A DNA stretch of 64,000 nucleotides, taken from JAEXNA01 sp037189585. Lineage in GTDB: Bacteria > Vulcanimicrobiota > Xenobia > Xenobiales > JADMJV01. Below the pieces are notes generated by a model that worked only from the letters and a program-made list of their open reading frames with translations, had not been told where the DNA came from and searched no databases. The stretch covers positions 5,830 to 69,829 of the forward strand of contig JBBCJA010000035.1 of the NCBI GenBank assembly GCA_037189585.1, written 5' to 3'. This document shows, piece by piece, positions 8,496 to 16,800 of this stretch (position 1 is its first letter; every line of letters begins with the position of its first letter). The position numbers were made by a program, and so were the translations under genes.

Positions 8496-9458
8496 ATGAG
8501 CAACGTACCCGTCGTCGACATTTCCCAGGATCCCCAGATCGCCTCCCAAAGACTGCGAGCCGCATGTCTTGAGCACGGATTCTTCTATATCTCGGGACAC
8601 GGAGTGAGTCAGGAACTCGTCGATCGTCTGGACCATCTGAGCCATCAATTTTTCGCACTCCCCACGGAGGAGAAGACGAAGATTCGGATGGAGTTGGGCG
8701 GGCGGGCTTGGCGCGGCTATTTTCGAGTGGGAGATGAACTGACTTCCGGCAAGCCCGACCAGAAAGAAGGGATCTATTTCGGCTCGGAGCTCGGCGACGA
8801 ACATCCCGAGGTCCAGGCCGGCAGTCCGATGCACGGGCGGAATCTGTTTCCCGAATCGCTCCCGGATTTCGGCCCCACGGTGCTCGAATATATGGAGGCG
8901 GTGGAGCAGGTCGGCCATCGCGTGATGGAGCGCTTGGCTCTCAGTTTAGGCCTGGAACCATCCTATTTCGCCGATCGTTACACTAGTGAACCTTTGACTC
9001 TTTTTCGTATTTTCCACTATCCTAGTATGAATCCGGGCCCGGAAGAGACCTGGGGAGTGGGAGAGCACACCGACTACGGAGTCCTCACCATCTTGCGCCA
9101 AGACGAGATCGGTGGGCTGGAAGTGAAGTCTCTCCAGGGCTGGATCGCCGCTCCGCCCATTCCGGGAACCTTCGTCTGCAACATTGGGGACATGCTCGAC
9201 CGGATGACAGGTGGACTCTATCGCTCCACTCCTCACCGCGTGCGTAACGAAAGTGGGCGTTCCCGGCTCTCTTTTCCCTTTTTCTTTGACCCGAACTTTC
9301 GAGCCGAGGTCAAACCGATCCAAGGACTGGAAAAAGCTCGGGAAGACCAGCATCAGCGATGGGACGGAGCCAGCGTGCATCAATTTCAGGGCACCTACGG
9401 CGAATACGTGCTGGGTAAAGTCTCGAAGGTTTTCCCTCAACTGGCGGGTGGACTTTAG
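8496..9458 (+). CDS. 2-oxoglutarate/Fe(II)-dependent dioxygenase, isopenicillin-N-synthase-like
   Basis: A 320-residue enzyme with the N-terminal DIOX_N region (VVDISQD, HGFFYISGHGV) and the C-terminal double-stranded beta-helix. Iron ligands are HxD in EHTDYGVLTIL and the histidine of STPHRVRN; RSRLSF carries the RxS that binds 2-oxoglutarate. The family oxidises small molecules such as hormones, antibiotics or nucleobases; the substrate here is unknown. ATG 8496 follows the DUF5685 gene after 26 bases on the same strand, so the two may be co-transcribed. Confidence 0.88.
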   Translation: MSNVPVVDISQDPQIASQRLRAACLEHGFFYISGHGVSQELVDRLDHLSHQFFALPTEEKTKIRMELGGRAWRGYFRVGDELTSGKPDQKEGIYFGSELGDEHPEVQAGSPMHGRNLFPESLPDFGPTVLEYMEAVEQVGHRVMERLALSLGLEPSYFADRYTSEPLTLFRIFHYPSMNPGPEETWGVGEHTDYGVLTILRQDEIGGLEVKSLQGWIAAPPIPGTFVCNIGDMLDRMTGGLYRSTPHRVRNESGRSRLSFPFFFDPNFRAEVKPIQGLEKAREDQHQRWDGASVHQFQGTYGEYVLGKVSKVFPQLAGGL

Positions 9459-9578
9459 TTATCCGCCCAGACTCGCTCCCAGGATGGCGACCTCGATATC
9501 ACACATCTCCTGACCCTCTTCCTTATGGCGATTAAGGAAGTTCATGTAGGGGCAGCGTGCGTGATTTTTCTTCTCCAT
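9459..9578 (-). CDS. Candidate 39-residue cysteine-containing protein
   Basis: A short open frame, ATG 9578 to TAA 9459, encodes a charged 39-residue peptide with CPYMNFLNRHKEEGQEMC and ending LGASLGG. The C..C spacing and amphipathic character look selected rather than random. It converges tightly with the dioxygenase gene: its stop is adjacent to that gene's stop. The AT-rich region upstream (9580-9720) could hold its promoter. No good Shine-Dalgarno was found. I do not recognise the family. Confidence 0.45.
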   Translation of the reverse strand: MEKKNHARCPYMNFLNRHKEEGQEMCDIEVAILGASLGG

Positions 9579-9717
9579 ACTCTAAGAGTAACCTTAGTGG
9601 GGTCTTAGACCTAGAGCCGAATATTAACGAGATTGTTAGAGATGTTAAAAAGTTGTGCTATCCTCTAACAGTTTTGCCACAAACGACCTCCCATTTCCGT
9701 CCTGCCGCCATCCATAA

Positions 9718-9749
9718 AAAAAAGCCCCCGCGTTGGCGAGGGCTTTTTT
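9718..9749. terminator. Bidirectional Rho-independent terminator
   Basis: AAAAAAGCCC pairs with GGGCTTTTTT around a short GC-rich inner stem, giving a U-tract on either strand. It lies just downstream of the DUF4870 gene (minus strand) and fits as its terminator. Confidence 0.85.
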
Positions 9750-9761
9750 ACCGGATTTGGT

Positions 9762-10133
9762 TTAGAGGCGGTCAGCGTAAGGCCCGGTCACCGGATAGCT
9801 GTAAGGCTGGTCCTTGAACACGGCCACGGCGGCCATAATCGAGGGAATCAAGAGCAAAAAGCCCAGGATAAACATAGCGGGCACGAAGAGTAGAGCGCCC
9901 AATCCGACGGTCGCGAAACTGAAGGCAAAGCCGGCCGCGCCCAGGACCGTTCCCCCTACTAAACATCCGCCTTGCCAGACCATTGCCTGCTTGGCATGCC
10001 CTGTCACGAACGGAGAGGAGTCTTTCTTCACCAACCAGATGACGAGAGGGAAGAGCAGATATCCGATTCCCGTCAGGAATCCCAGGTGGGCCGCCAGAGC
10101 CAAAATTTTATCTTCCGTGCTGTATTCTTTCAT
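9762..10133 (-). CDS. DUF4870 (Tic20-like) membrane protein
   Basis: A 123-residue integral membrane protein with three or four hydrophobic segments and the DUF4870 landmarks: AALAAHLGFLTGIGYLLFPL near the start, then GHAKQAMVWQ. The family is a small helical membrane protein of unknown function. ATG 10133 has AAAGGGG 8 bases upstream; the in-frame extension to 10172 lacks support. A strong terminator follows at 9718-9749. Confidence 0.82.
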   Translation of the reverse strand: MKEYSTEDKILALAAHLGFLTGIGYLLFPLVIWLVKKDSSPFVTGHAKQAMVWQGGCLVGGTVLGAAGFAFSFATVGLGALLFVPAMFILGFLLLIPSIMAAVAVFKDQPYSYPVTGPYADRL

Positions 10134-10210
10134 TTTGAAGACCCCTTTCAGTCGCCGTTTCCTACTAAGCAATTTAAACAGGTATCGAGTTTCCTGTAAA
10201 GTGGGTTACT

Positions 10211-11407
10211 TCACAAATCTCGAATCTTGGGAATGGCGGGAACCAATGCGCCGGCCAAGGTAACCCCGACACCACACAAGACAAAGATCGAAGCGAAGCT
10301 CAATCTCTCGGCGGCCAGGCCCGAGAGAAAGTAGGAGATAGGGAAACACGCGGTGGCGATGGTCTCCACCAGCGAGAAGACCCGCCCCTTAAGGGAATCC
10401 GGTGTGAGTTTTTGTAGCATGGCTGTGAACTGAACGTTGACCACGGCAAGACACGCTCCGGTCAGCGCTAAAAGAAGGCCCAATCCCGCCGGACCAGTCG
10501 ATGCCGACATGGCTAGTAGAGCCAGACCGTTGACGATGATCGCCGCGGTCAGGGAGGGCCAGAGCCTGGTCATTCTCATTTTCAGAATAATGAAAGTCGC
10601 GACAATGGAGCCGCCCGCCAGAGAGCCTTCCAGAAGGCCGAGGGTTAAAGCCGAGCCTTCGAGCACGATTCTCGCCATCGCCGGAATCAGCACGAATAAG
10701 GGGACGAGAAAGAGGTTGGCGAGGCTAAATATCAAGAGCAATCCCAGGATCGTGGGATGTCCTTTGAGGAAACCGAGGCCTCCACTCGGCTCGTCTCGTT
10801 GGCCCCGCACAGGCTTTTCTCGACGCGAAATCCCGGTAATAAAGAGCGCGCTGACCACGAAAGAAAGAGCGTTGACGGTGAAGCCGAGCTTGACACCGAG
10901 CGCGGCCACGAGCGCTCCTCCGACAGCCGCTCCCATCAGGTTGCAGAGGTCCTGTGTCAACTGCTGCAAGGAGAGCGCTTCGGTCATCTCCTCCTCTTGG
11001 ATCAGACTCCCTAGAATAGCCTGGGTCGCCGGATTGAAGAGCAAGTTGAAGAGCGAAAGTAGAAAGACGATGAGATACAGCGCCCACATCTGGGAATGGC
11101 CGAAGGTGGCCATCAAGGCGAGCGTTCCGCAGAGAAGAGCGCGGGCCAGGTCCGCCCAGATCATGAGCGCGCGCCGCGAGAAACGGTCGGCCAGATTGCC
11201 CAGCCAGGGTCCGAATGCCGTCGCCGCCAGCGCTCCGACAGCCAGCATGTAGCCGACCTGTGACGCGTCCCCTCGTGGATTCTCTGGAGTGACCGTCAGC
11301 TCGAGTACCCACCAGGCCAAAGTCAAAGCGTACACTTTGTCTCCCAGTTGAGAAACGACCTGAGCCAGCCAGAGAAGGCGAAAGTCCTTGTGAGTGCGGA
11401 TCAGCAC
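10211..11407 (-). CDS. MFS transporter (MFS_3/EntS-like)
   Basis: A 398-residue major facilitator with about twelve hydrophobic segments. The loop 2-3 signature GNLADRFSRRALM matches the MFS motif A (GxLaDRxxRR). The length and a start such as KDFRLLWLAQVVSQLGD are typical of the EntS-like exporter branch, which exports siderophores, drugs or other small molecules; the substrate is unknown. GTG 11407 lacks a clear Shine-Dalgarno. A 41-bp tandem repeat lies upstream between it and the divergent lipoprotein gene. Confidence 0.85.
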   Translation of the reverse strand: MLIRTHKDFRLLWLAQVVSQLGDKVYALTLAWWVLELTVTPENPRGDASQVGYMLAVGALAATAFGPWLGNLADRFSRRALMIWADLARALLCGTLALMATFGHSQMWALYLIVFLLSLFNLLFNPATQAILGSLIQEEEMTEALSLQQLTQDLCNLMGAAVGGALVAALGVKLGFTVNALSFVVSALFITGISRREKPVRGQRDEPSGGLGFLKGHPTILGLLLIFSLANLFLVPLFVLIPAMARIVLEGSALTLGLLEGSLAGGSIVATFIILKMRMTRLWPSLTAAIIVNGLALLAMSASTGPAGLGLLLALTGACLAVVNVQFTAMLQKLTPDSLKGRVFSLVETIATACFPISYFLSGLAAERLSFASIFVLCGVGVTLAGALVPAIPKIRDL

Positions 11408-11459
11408 AAAAGATGGTTGGACTTAAGAGCATCTTGTCCTACTTCGCTTGCTCCGTTCC

Positions 11460-11541
11460 GCTATCGGGAAAACTGGCAGCGCTACCCGCGCGCGGCTTTC
11501 GCTATCAAGAAAACCGGCAGCGCTACCCGCGCGTGGCTTTC
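11460..11541. repeat. 41-bp imperfect tandem duplication
   Basis: Two adjacent copies (11460-11500 and 11501-11541) share GGCAGCGCTACCCGCGCG and differ at about four positions. The repeat lies in the intergenic space between the divergent MFS and BON-lipoprotein genes. Confidence 0.85.
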
Positions 11542-11639
11542 GCAACCAGACCAGCAGGAGACTCATAGCAGGGGGATTCGGACTCACGAAAAAGCCAGGG
11601 ACTTCATCCTACTCCTAGCAAAGCAGAGGTATAAACTGC

Positions 11640-12146
11640 ATGAACATGAAAACTTTAGCCGCCGGAATGGCCCTTGTCGCAATCTTGGGTGGATGCTCCG
11701 CTCAGACTCAACAGCAAGTTGAGGACACCAGCAAAGCCGTCGTCGCCGACGTGAAAAAAGAAGCGGAGCAGGCTGTGGGCGCCACGAAAGAGGCCGCCGC
11801 GGCCGCGGAAACGACCACAAAGGTGAAAGCCGCTCTGGTGGCCAGCAGCAACATCGACTCCTCCGGTATCAATGTGGACACCGTGGGAACCACGGTTGCC
11901 TTGAAGGGCACGGTCCCCACTGAGGACCAGAAATCCACCGCCGAGGAGATCGCCAAGAATACCGCCCCGGCCGATTCCACCATTCAAAACGAGTTGACCG
12001 TCGGTCCCATTGCGACCGGTACCCCCACGGCCGATGCCAGCGGTACTCCCGTTTCGGCTCTCACGCCGTCAGCCACTGAAACGCCCGCCGTGGAACCCGG
12101 GCATGAAGGCCACGATCACGGTCCTGGCGAGGGTCACGACCACTAA
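11640..12146 (+). CDS. BON-domain lipoprotein with His-rich tail
   Basis: A 168-residue lipoprotein precursor: basic start, hydrophobic core and the lipobox LGGC with C19 as acylation site. An Ala/Lys/Glu-rich helical spacer leads into one BON domain (about residues 57-122), with KVKAAL, an internal GTVALKG-like core and the IQNELTV end. BON domains are often found in envelope proteins that bind lipid. The end HEGHDHGPGEGHDH could bind metal. GCAGAGG precedes ATG 11640. A strong terminator follows. Confidence 0.85.
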   Translation: MNMKTLAAGMALVAILGGCSAQTQQQVEDTSKAVVADVKKEAEQAVGATKEAAAAAETTTKVKAALVASSNIDSSGINVDTVGTTVALKGTVPTEDQKSTAEEIAKNTAPADSTIQNELTVGPIATGTPTADASGTPVSALTPSATETPAVEPGHEGHDHGPGEGHDH

Positions 12147-12164
12147 TCACGGTTTTCTCCAGAG

Positions 12165-12201
12165 AACGGCACCGGCCAACTCGGCCGGTGCCGTTTTCTT
12201 T
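12165..12201 (+). terminator. Rho-independent terminator
   Basis: A perfect 13-bp stem (AACGGCACCGGCC / GGCCGGTGCCGTT) with loop AACTC, followed by TTTCTTT, ends the BON-lipoprotein transcript. Confidence 0.92.
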
Positions 12202-12308
12202 GGTGATGGAGCGCGTTCGACTGTTCTACAGCCTATTCGACACTCGCGGCTCGTCCACGAGTGAGATGGAGAAACAGGGATAGCCTTGAAGCGGTCTAAG
12301 GCCCCAAG

Positions 12309-13106
12309 ATGCGCCTGACATTGACTTCAATTCTCTCCGTTATTCTCATCTTCCTGAGCTCAGCGGCTATGGGAGAGCCTCATCTCACCTTGACGTCCGA
12401 ACAGAAAGCCAAGATCGGTCAACGGATCTGGAATAACGAGTGTGGTGGGCGAGTCATGGGTCTCACTTCCTGGAATGGCGGAGAGGAATTTCCGTCTCTT
12501 GGAATCGGGCATTTCATCTGGTATCCCAAAGGCTTTCAAGGACCCTTTGAAGAGGGATTTCCTAAACTGATCGCCTTCGCCCAACAGCGCGGAGCGAAGC
12601 CTCCCGCGATCTCGATGGAACCAGCCTGCCCCTGGAACTCCAAAGCCGAATTCGAGGCCGACATCAATAGTCCCCAAATGAAAGCCCTGCGCACCTGGTT
12701 GGCCAATTCCATCGGTTTGCAAACAGACTTTATCATCGCTCGTTCCAAAGCGGCGCTTCCCAAGATGATGGAAGCCGCACCCGCTGGTCTTTCGGAAAAA
12801 GTCGAGCAAAACTACGGTAAGGTGGCCACCACTCCCAATGGAGTTTACGCCTTGATCGACTACGTCAACTTCAAGGGCGAGGGGATTAACCCGAAGGAGC
12901 GTTACAACGGTAAGGGTTGGGGTCTGATGTGGGTGTTGCTCGAGATGAAGGATGTCCCGGCTGGGCAACCCGCCGCCCAAGAATTCGCCCGCGCGGCCAA
13001 GCGCGCCCTGGATCGGAGAATAGAAAACTCTCCACCCGACCGCGGTGAAGGGCGCTGGCGCCAAGGCTGGCACAATCGCTGTGACGGATATAGTCAGCCC
13101 TTTTAG
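12309..13106 (+). CDS. Secreted protein, possibly lysozyme-like
   Basis: A 265-residue protein with a Sec signal peptide (hydrophobic residues 5-21, likely cleavage after about AAMG). The mature part has RIWNNECGG, LTSWNGGEEFPSLGIGHFIW and a late CDGY segment. An acidic residue in NECGG followed by G-I-GHF is reminiscent of lysozyme-like muramidase active sites, but the match is by eye only. Four cysteines could form disulfides in the periplasm. It is followed by a kinase gene 47 bases downstream on the same strand. Function not established. Confidence 0.7.
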   Translation: MRLTLTSILSVILIFLSSAAMGEPHLTLTSEQKAKIGQRIWNNECGGRVMGLTSWNGGEEFPSLGIGHFIWYPKGFQGPFEEGFPKLIAFAQQRGAKPPAISMEPACPWNSKAEFEADINSPQMKALRTWLANSIGLQTDFIIARSKAALPKMMEAAPAGLSEKVEQNYGKVATTPNGVYALIDYVNFKGEGINPKERYNGKGWGLMWVLLEMKDVPAGQPAAQEFARAAKRALDRRIENSPPDRGEGRWRQGWHNRCDGYSQPF

Positions 13107-13152
13107 AATGCTCTAAAGGAACATCCGGCCAACTCCGGCGAAATCTATTAAG

Positions 13153-13719
13153 ATGGCCAAAGTCTTTTTGCTCGATGGCCCAGCCGGGTCAGGAAAATCG
13201 ACCCTCACTCCGAGGTTGCTCAATCATTTCGGAGAGCGTCTTCGTCATTGCCAACGGGTTACCACTCGCCCCATGCGTTCCGACGACAAGAACTACGTCT
13301 TCATCGATCAGATCGAATTCGGCAAGTATCACTCCGAAGGGGAGCTCGCCGCCTATCGCACCTTCGCCGGAGGTTACTCCTACGGGGTCCGACGCCAGCC
13401 CGTGGAGGAGCTCCTGGAACAAGGCTATCACGTCTTCTCGCTTCTGGATCTCGGCACCGCCGAGATGGCTCGCCAGGTTTGGCCCGACTGCGTCACCATC
13501 TTTTTGATGGCACCGCTAGAGATCCTCAAACAGCGACTGCTTGAAAAAGGAGTTCACACTCCGGAGCAGATCGAGGAGCGTCTCAAGAACGCCGAACTAG
13601 CCTTTGCCCACGCTCCCTATTACGACTACGTGGTTCCGAACCGCCAGGGGAAACTGGACAAAGCCGCTCACCACCTGATCTCTATTCTCGATCGGGAAAT
13701 GCGTGAGGAGATCACTTAG
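13153..13719 (+). CDS. Guanylate-kinase-like P-loop kinase
   Basis: A 188-residue NTPase. The Walker A motif GPAGSGKST is at residues 9-17. TTRPMR, then YVFID and YSYGV, correspond to the guanylate-binding region of GMP kinase and ribose 1,5-bisphosphokinase (PhnN). IEERLKNAELAFAHAPYYDYVV matches the adenine/lid-end region of guanylate kinases. GMP kinase activity is the simplest reading; PhnN-type activity is the alternative. No phosphonate genes are nearby. Confidence 0.75.
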   Translation: MAKVFLLDGPAGSGKSTLTPRLLNHFGERLRHCQRVTTRPMRSDDKNYVFIDQIEFGKYHSEGELAAYRTFAGGYSYGVRRQPVEELLEQGYHVFSLLDLGTAEMARQVWPDCVTIFLMAPLEILKQRLLEKGVHTPEQIEERLKNAELAFAHAPYYDYVVPNRQGKLDKAAHHLISILDREMREEIT

Positions 13720-13792
13720 GTTCAGACTCCCGTTTGTTTCGTCAGGATCTCCCGTTGAATTTAGCGAGAGCAGGTGGGGAGGCTGGCACCAT

Positions 13793-13820
13793 AAGAAAAC
13801 GGCCCCCGTCCGGAGGCCGC
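13793..13820 (-). terminator. Rho-independent terminator (minus strand)
   Basis: On the minus strand a GCGGCCTCC / GGGGGCCG hairpin with one mismatch is followed by TTTTCTT. It lies just downstream of the transglycosylase-domain gene. Confidence 0.75.
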
Positions 13821-13844
13821 CTTCTCGTTACGAGACACTGAGTC

Positions 13845-14669
13845 TTATTTGCCGCCGGAAGCCTTGTAGGTGGACCAGTGGCTGCCCTGTCCATTGGCCA
13901 CGGCCCAAGCCGCGGTCAAAGCCTGATGGCGCCAGTCGTTGAAGTTGGGCTCACCCATGTTGGCCCAGGCCTGAGGGTTGGCCGCCTTGGCTTTCGGAGC
14001 CATCGACTTGAAGGTCGGCTCGATGAACTGGAAGAGCCCTTTGGAAGGGGTGCCCTTCTTGGCGTTGGAGTCCCAATCGTTGGTCACGTCGGTCTTGAAG
14101 CTAGACTCGCGGCGGGCCATTTCCGTGAGGACCTGAGGATCAGAGCCGTAAGCCTTAGCAGCCTCCGCGATGAAGCCTTTGATCTCACCCTGGTCGGTCG
14201 TATTATTGGCCGGGGCGGAGCCGCCCGTTCCCGAGGTGCTGCCTGTCCCAGAACTGACGGGTGCCGTGCCGCCGGAAGCGTCTCCACCCGCGCTGACAGG
14301 ACTGACCCCGGCGACGGAAGCATCGCCACCACTGGCCCCTGAGCCCTGGGCGTTCTGCCCCGCGGTCTGACCCAGAAACTGAGTCAAGAGCGCCATGGCT
14401 TGATTGAGCGCCTGCATCATCTGCTCGGTGCCGCCGCCGTTGCTGTCTCCGAAAGCCGGAGACCCACTCGGAGAAAAGGTCGCGCCACTGGCCAATCCAT
14501 TGAGACCGGTGGGAAGTCCACCAACTTGCTGAAGCAGATTTCCATACTGTCCGCCCAAAGCCGAGTTGCCGTTGAGGCCGCCGAACCCGCCGACTCCGGG
14601 GAACCCGGAAAGCCCACCGTTGAAGTTCTGAAGGTTGAGTCCGTTGTTTTGTCCGAGCGCAATCGCCAT
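13845..14669 (-). CDS. Transglycosylase (SLT-like) domain protein without signal peptide
   Basis: A 274-residue protein. Residues 1-160 are low-complexity Gly/Asn/Gln/Ser. Residues 160-274 form a lysozyme-like SLT domain with the catalytic Glu in ARRESSF (E188) and GLFQFIEPTF at 211-220. The domain cleaves peptidoglycan glycan strands, yet no Sec signal is present; the N-terminus begins MAIALGQNNG. That suggests non-Sec export or a structural/assembly role (inference). ATG 14669 follows GGGAGA with an 8-base spacer; a longer frame to 14729 runs through a hairpin and is rejected. A motif shared with the EF-hand gene lies about 90 bases upstream. Confidence 0.8.
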   Translation of the reverse strand: MAIALGQNNGLNLQNFNGGLSGFPGVGGFGGLNGNSALGGQYGNLLQQVGGLPTGLNGLASGATFSPSGSPAFGDSNGGGTEQMMQALNQAMALLTQFLGQTAGQNAQGSGASGGDASVAGVSPVSAGGDASGGTAPVSSGTGSTSGTGGSAPANNTTDQGEIKGFIAEAAKAYGSDPQVLTEMARRESSFKTDVTNDWDSNAKKGTPSKGLFQFIEPTFKSMAPKAKAANPQAWANMGEPNFNDWRHQALTAAWAVANGQGSHWSTYKASGGK

Positions 14670-14682
14670 TGCTGTTATCTCC

Positions 14683-14717
14683 CTGGCTAGTATTCTTGAA
14701 CTCAGAATACCAGCCAG
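14683..14717 (-). promoter_or_regulatory. 5'-leader hairpin upstream of the transglycosylase gene
   Basis: A 14-bp inverted repeat (CTGGCTAGTATTCT with AGAATACCAGCCAG, one wobble) with a 7-base loop lies directly before the Shine-Dalgarno. In RNA it would form a stem next to the ribosome site, so it could stabilise the message or control translation. Confidence 0.55.
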
Positions 14718-14755
14718 GAGCGGCCTCAAACTGGGCTGAGCGGGAAAGATGTGAA

Positions 14756-14766
14756 CAGATTGTTAA
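14756..14766 (-). promoter_or_regulatory. Shared upstream element, copy before transglycosylase gene
   Basis: The 11-mer TTAACAATCTG (minus strand) lies about 88 bases before the start of the transglycosylase-domain gene, at almost the same distance as in the EF-hand gene at 30157. Confidence 0.35.
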
Positions 14767-14800
14767 AGCTCGGTCAGGTTTTCTGCCAAATCTCTAAACA

Positions 14801-16120
14801 TTACCACCAATCGCCGCCACGCTCGTCCTTGATCTTGACTTCGGACGGGAGCGGTTCGCAGAGAATCTCGGCGGTGGCAAGCGGCGGAGTGAAGCAGCGC
14901 AGGTTCCAAGCTCGCTCGGCTCCGATTCCGATCAGGCCCTTACCCAGGATGTCGGTGAACTTCCCCTTGACCAGGAAGGGCTGTAACCGATGAGTCGGGC
15001 GACCGTTTTGAACGCGAAAAGCGATCTGGGCGACCCGGCAAAACTCTCCGGGCTCTCGCGGAGCGTCGCAGGGAGCCAGAGAGTCCAAGATGATGCCGTT
15101 CTTGATACGCCGCGCCAACTCTCCGGTGGTCTGCGTCCCGGGGAGCATAGCGAGATTGGAATATCCCGGACGCGGAGGCTGGCCCCACTCGCGCACGGCG
15201 AGGCCGGCCGCGCCCACTCCCAATTTCTTGGCATAGAAACGGTCCGCCAGGTGGTGATGCACGACTCCCCCGTGCACCAGGGCGACCGAGCGGCGCGCCG
15301 TCCCCTCGCCGTCGAAAGGAACCGAGCCAGGACCGCTGGGCAGCGTCCCGTCATCCTCGATGGTGACGTCTTCGTGCAGCCAGTTCTCCCCCCAGGGGGC
15401 GGCCATCTCGGGATGCCCCATGAATTTCGAGGCGTCGAAATGTTCGCTGACCAGGTCACGTAACAGCGCGCCCGTCGCGTCCTCGGTGAAGACAACAGGC
15501 TGAATCCCCTCGGGGGCGGAGCGAATCTCCTCGGAATGGGCGCTACGCCAAGCCAAGCTCATCAAGAGATCGGCCGGGCTTTCCCGCAGCCGACTGGCTA
15601 GAAGATCAGCCGAAAGTGGGAGACCGTCTGTCGCCTTGACGTTGATGTTGTAGACCACCCGCTGTCCAAACTGCTCGCCGGCTCGCGTGATCAGACACAT
15701 CTGCTGCAGACGCAGTCCCGCGCGAATCGAGATCTGGCGCTTCGGCACGATAGACGGGACTAGAAAACGGAGTCGATCGACCAGCCGGCTCAGACTGTTG
15801 AGATGCGGCCGAGGCTCCACCGGGTCGGGGGTTGTGACCTGACCCGTGAAAGGCAGGCCGTGAGAGAACAAAATCGCGTCTTTCGGCCCTTTTCTGGCCT
15901 CGGAGACCGCCCGTTCCAGCAAGCTTTCCGGTGTCTCCTCCAAGGATCCCCAGGTCCATCCGGAACGTCCCTCATGATTGACCCTGAGACCCCATCCGGA
16001 GGACTGCCGGCGGTAATCCGGCTCGGCCAGGTCGATATCGGTGCGTTCTTCCCAAACCACCTCGGCGTCGCGGCAGCGGCGCAAGGCGGTTCCTATCAAT
16101 TTTCCCACAGGCGGCTTCAC
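14801..16120 (-). CDS. TldE/PmbA-like protease subunit
   Basis: A 439-residue member of the TldD/PmbA family, resembling the TldE-type subunit that lacks the HExxH metal site. Conserved pieces are the LLERAVSEARKG region, GLRLQQMCLITRAGEQ, SVPFDGEGTARRS and the C-terminal AWNLRCFTPPLATAEIL. TldD/TldE matures peptide antibiotics and degrades unfolded peptides; TldE supplies part of the substrate channel. No TldD partner is in the window. GTG 16120 is preferred because GAGGTGAGGAAG lies just upstream; ATG 16201 would give 27 extra residues without a ribosome site. Confidence 0.82.
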   Translation of the reverse strand: MKPPVGKLIGTALRRCRDAEVVWEERTDIDLAEPDYRRQSSGWGLRVNHEGRSGWTWGSLEETPESLLERAVSEARKGPKDAILFSHGLPFTGQVTTPDPVEPRPHLNSLSRLVDRLRFLVPSIVPKRQISIRAGLRLQQMCLITRAGEQFGQRVVYNINVKATDGLPLSADLLASRLRESPADLLMSLAWRSAHSEEIRSAPEGIQPVVFTEDATGALLRDLVSEHFDASKFMGHPEMAAPWGENWLHEDVTIEDDGTLPSGPGSVPFDGEGTARRSVALVHGGVVHHHLADRFYAKKLGVGAAGLAVREWGQPPRPGYSNLAMLPGTQTTGELARRIKNGIILDSLAPCDAPREPGEFCRVAQIAFRVQNGRPTHRLQPFLVKGKFTDILGKGLIGIGAERAWNLRCFTPPLATAEILCEPLPSEVKIKDERGGDWW

Positions 16121-16245
16121 GAGGGGCCACTTCCTCACCTCGAGGGCACCGCCTGCATGGGGAAACGGGAAAAGCAGCCGTCCGAGGTTGACTAACTCCA
16201 TGCCGAGAGTGTATGGAGAGGGCCATCGGGGCGGAGATGGAGAAA

Positions 16246-16800
16246 ATGATGAAAAGATACCTGATGCTCGCGATGGTCGCCCTCATCGCTGCGGTCGCAA
16301 GCGGCTGTAGCGACAGCCCCGAAAAGGTCTTCCAGACGATCGCACTCAACGCCAATAAGATTCCTCGAGGTTTTGAGCGCCATTTCAAGGAGATGCGTGA
16401 ACAAAAAGCGCGAGGAACTCTACAGACAGTCGACCCACAAACCAACCAGATGAAGCCGTCCACCGCGTCAGAGTTCGTGGCCTACTTCTACGGCACAACC
16501 TTCGATGACGACATCAAAAAGGTTGGAGCGCTCAAAGATACCGAGGAAGTGAAGCCGATCAAGGAAGCCGCCCTCGACCTATTCACCTACGCCGACCAGA
16601 TCTATAAAACCGATTTCCCGAAGATCGCCAAGATGCTCGACGACGGAGCTTCCGACGACAAGCTGGACGAGGCCATCGCCGAGCTCGAGAGCACCAAGGG
16701 AGAAGAGCTCTTCACGAAATACGAAAAAACCATGAAGCTCATCATCCCCTACGCCGACAAGCACAAGGTGGAGTACAAAACCATCGAAATGCCCTTCTAG
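16246..16800 (+). CDS. Lipoprotein of unknown function
   Basis: A 184-residue putative lipoprotein: MMKRYLMLAM start, hydrophobic core, and lipobox VASGC with C21. The mature part is charged and helical (KEMREQKARG, DDKLDEAIAELES). It resembles DUF4878-type lipoproteins in layout but the match is weak. Several in-frame ATGs exist (16213, 16237, 16246, 16249); GGAG at 16239-16242 favours 16249 or 16246. It is divergent from TldE and convergent with the large methyltransferase, overlapping it by 4 bases. Confidence 0.7.
   Translation: MMKRYLMLAMVALIAAVASGCSDSPEKVFQTIALNANKIPRGFERHFKEMREQKARGTLQTVDPQTNQMKPSTASEFVAYFYGTTFDDDIKKVGALKDTEEVKPIKEAALDLFTYADQIYKTDFPKIAKMLDDGASDDKLDEAIAELESTKGEELFTKYEKTMKLIIPYADKHKVEYKTIEMPF

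Noticed and set aside
9557..9817. Open frame on the plus strand across the intergenic terminator
   Set aside because: It runs through an obvious terminator with AAAAAAAG/TTTTTT repeats and has no protein-like pattern.
10437..11252. Long plus-strand frame opposite the MFS gene
   Set aside because: Low-complexity Arg/Ser/Pro antisense frame of a clear MFS protein.
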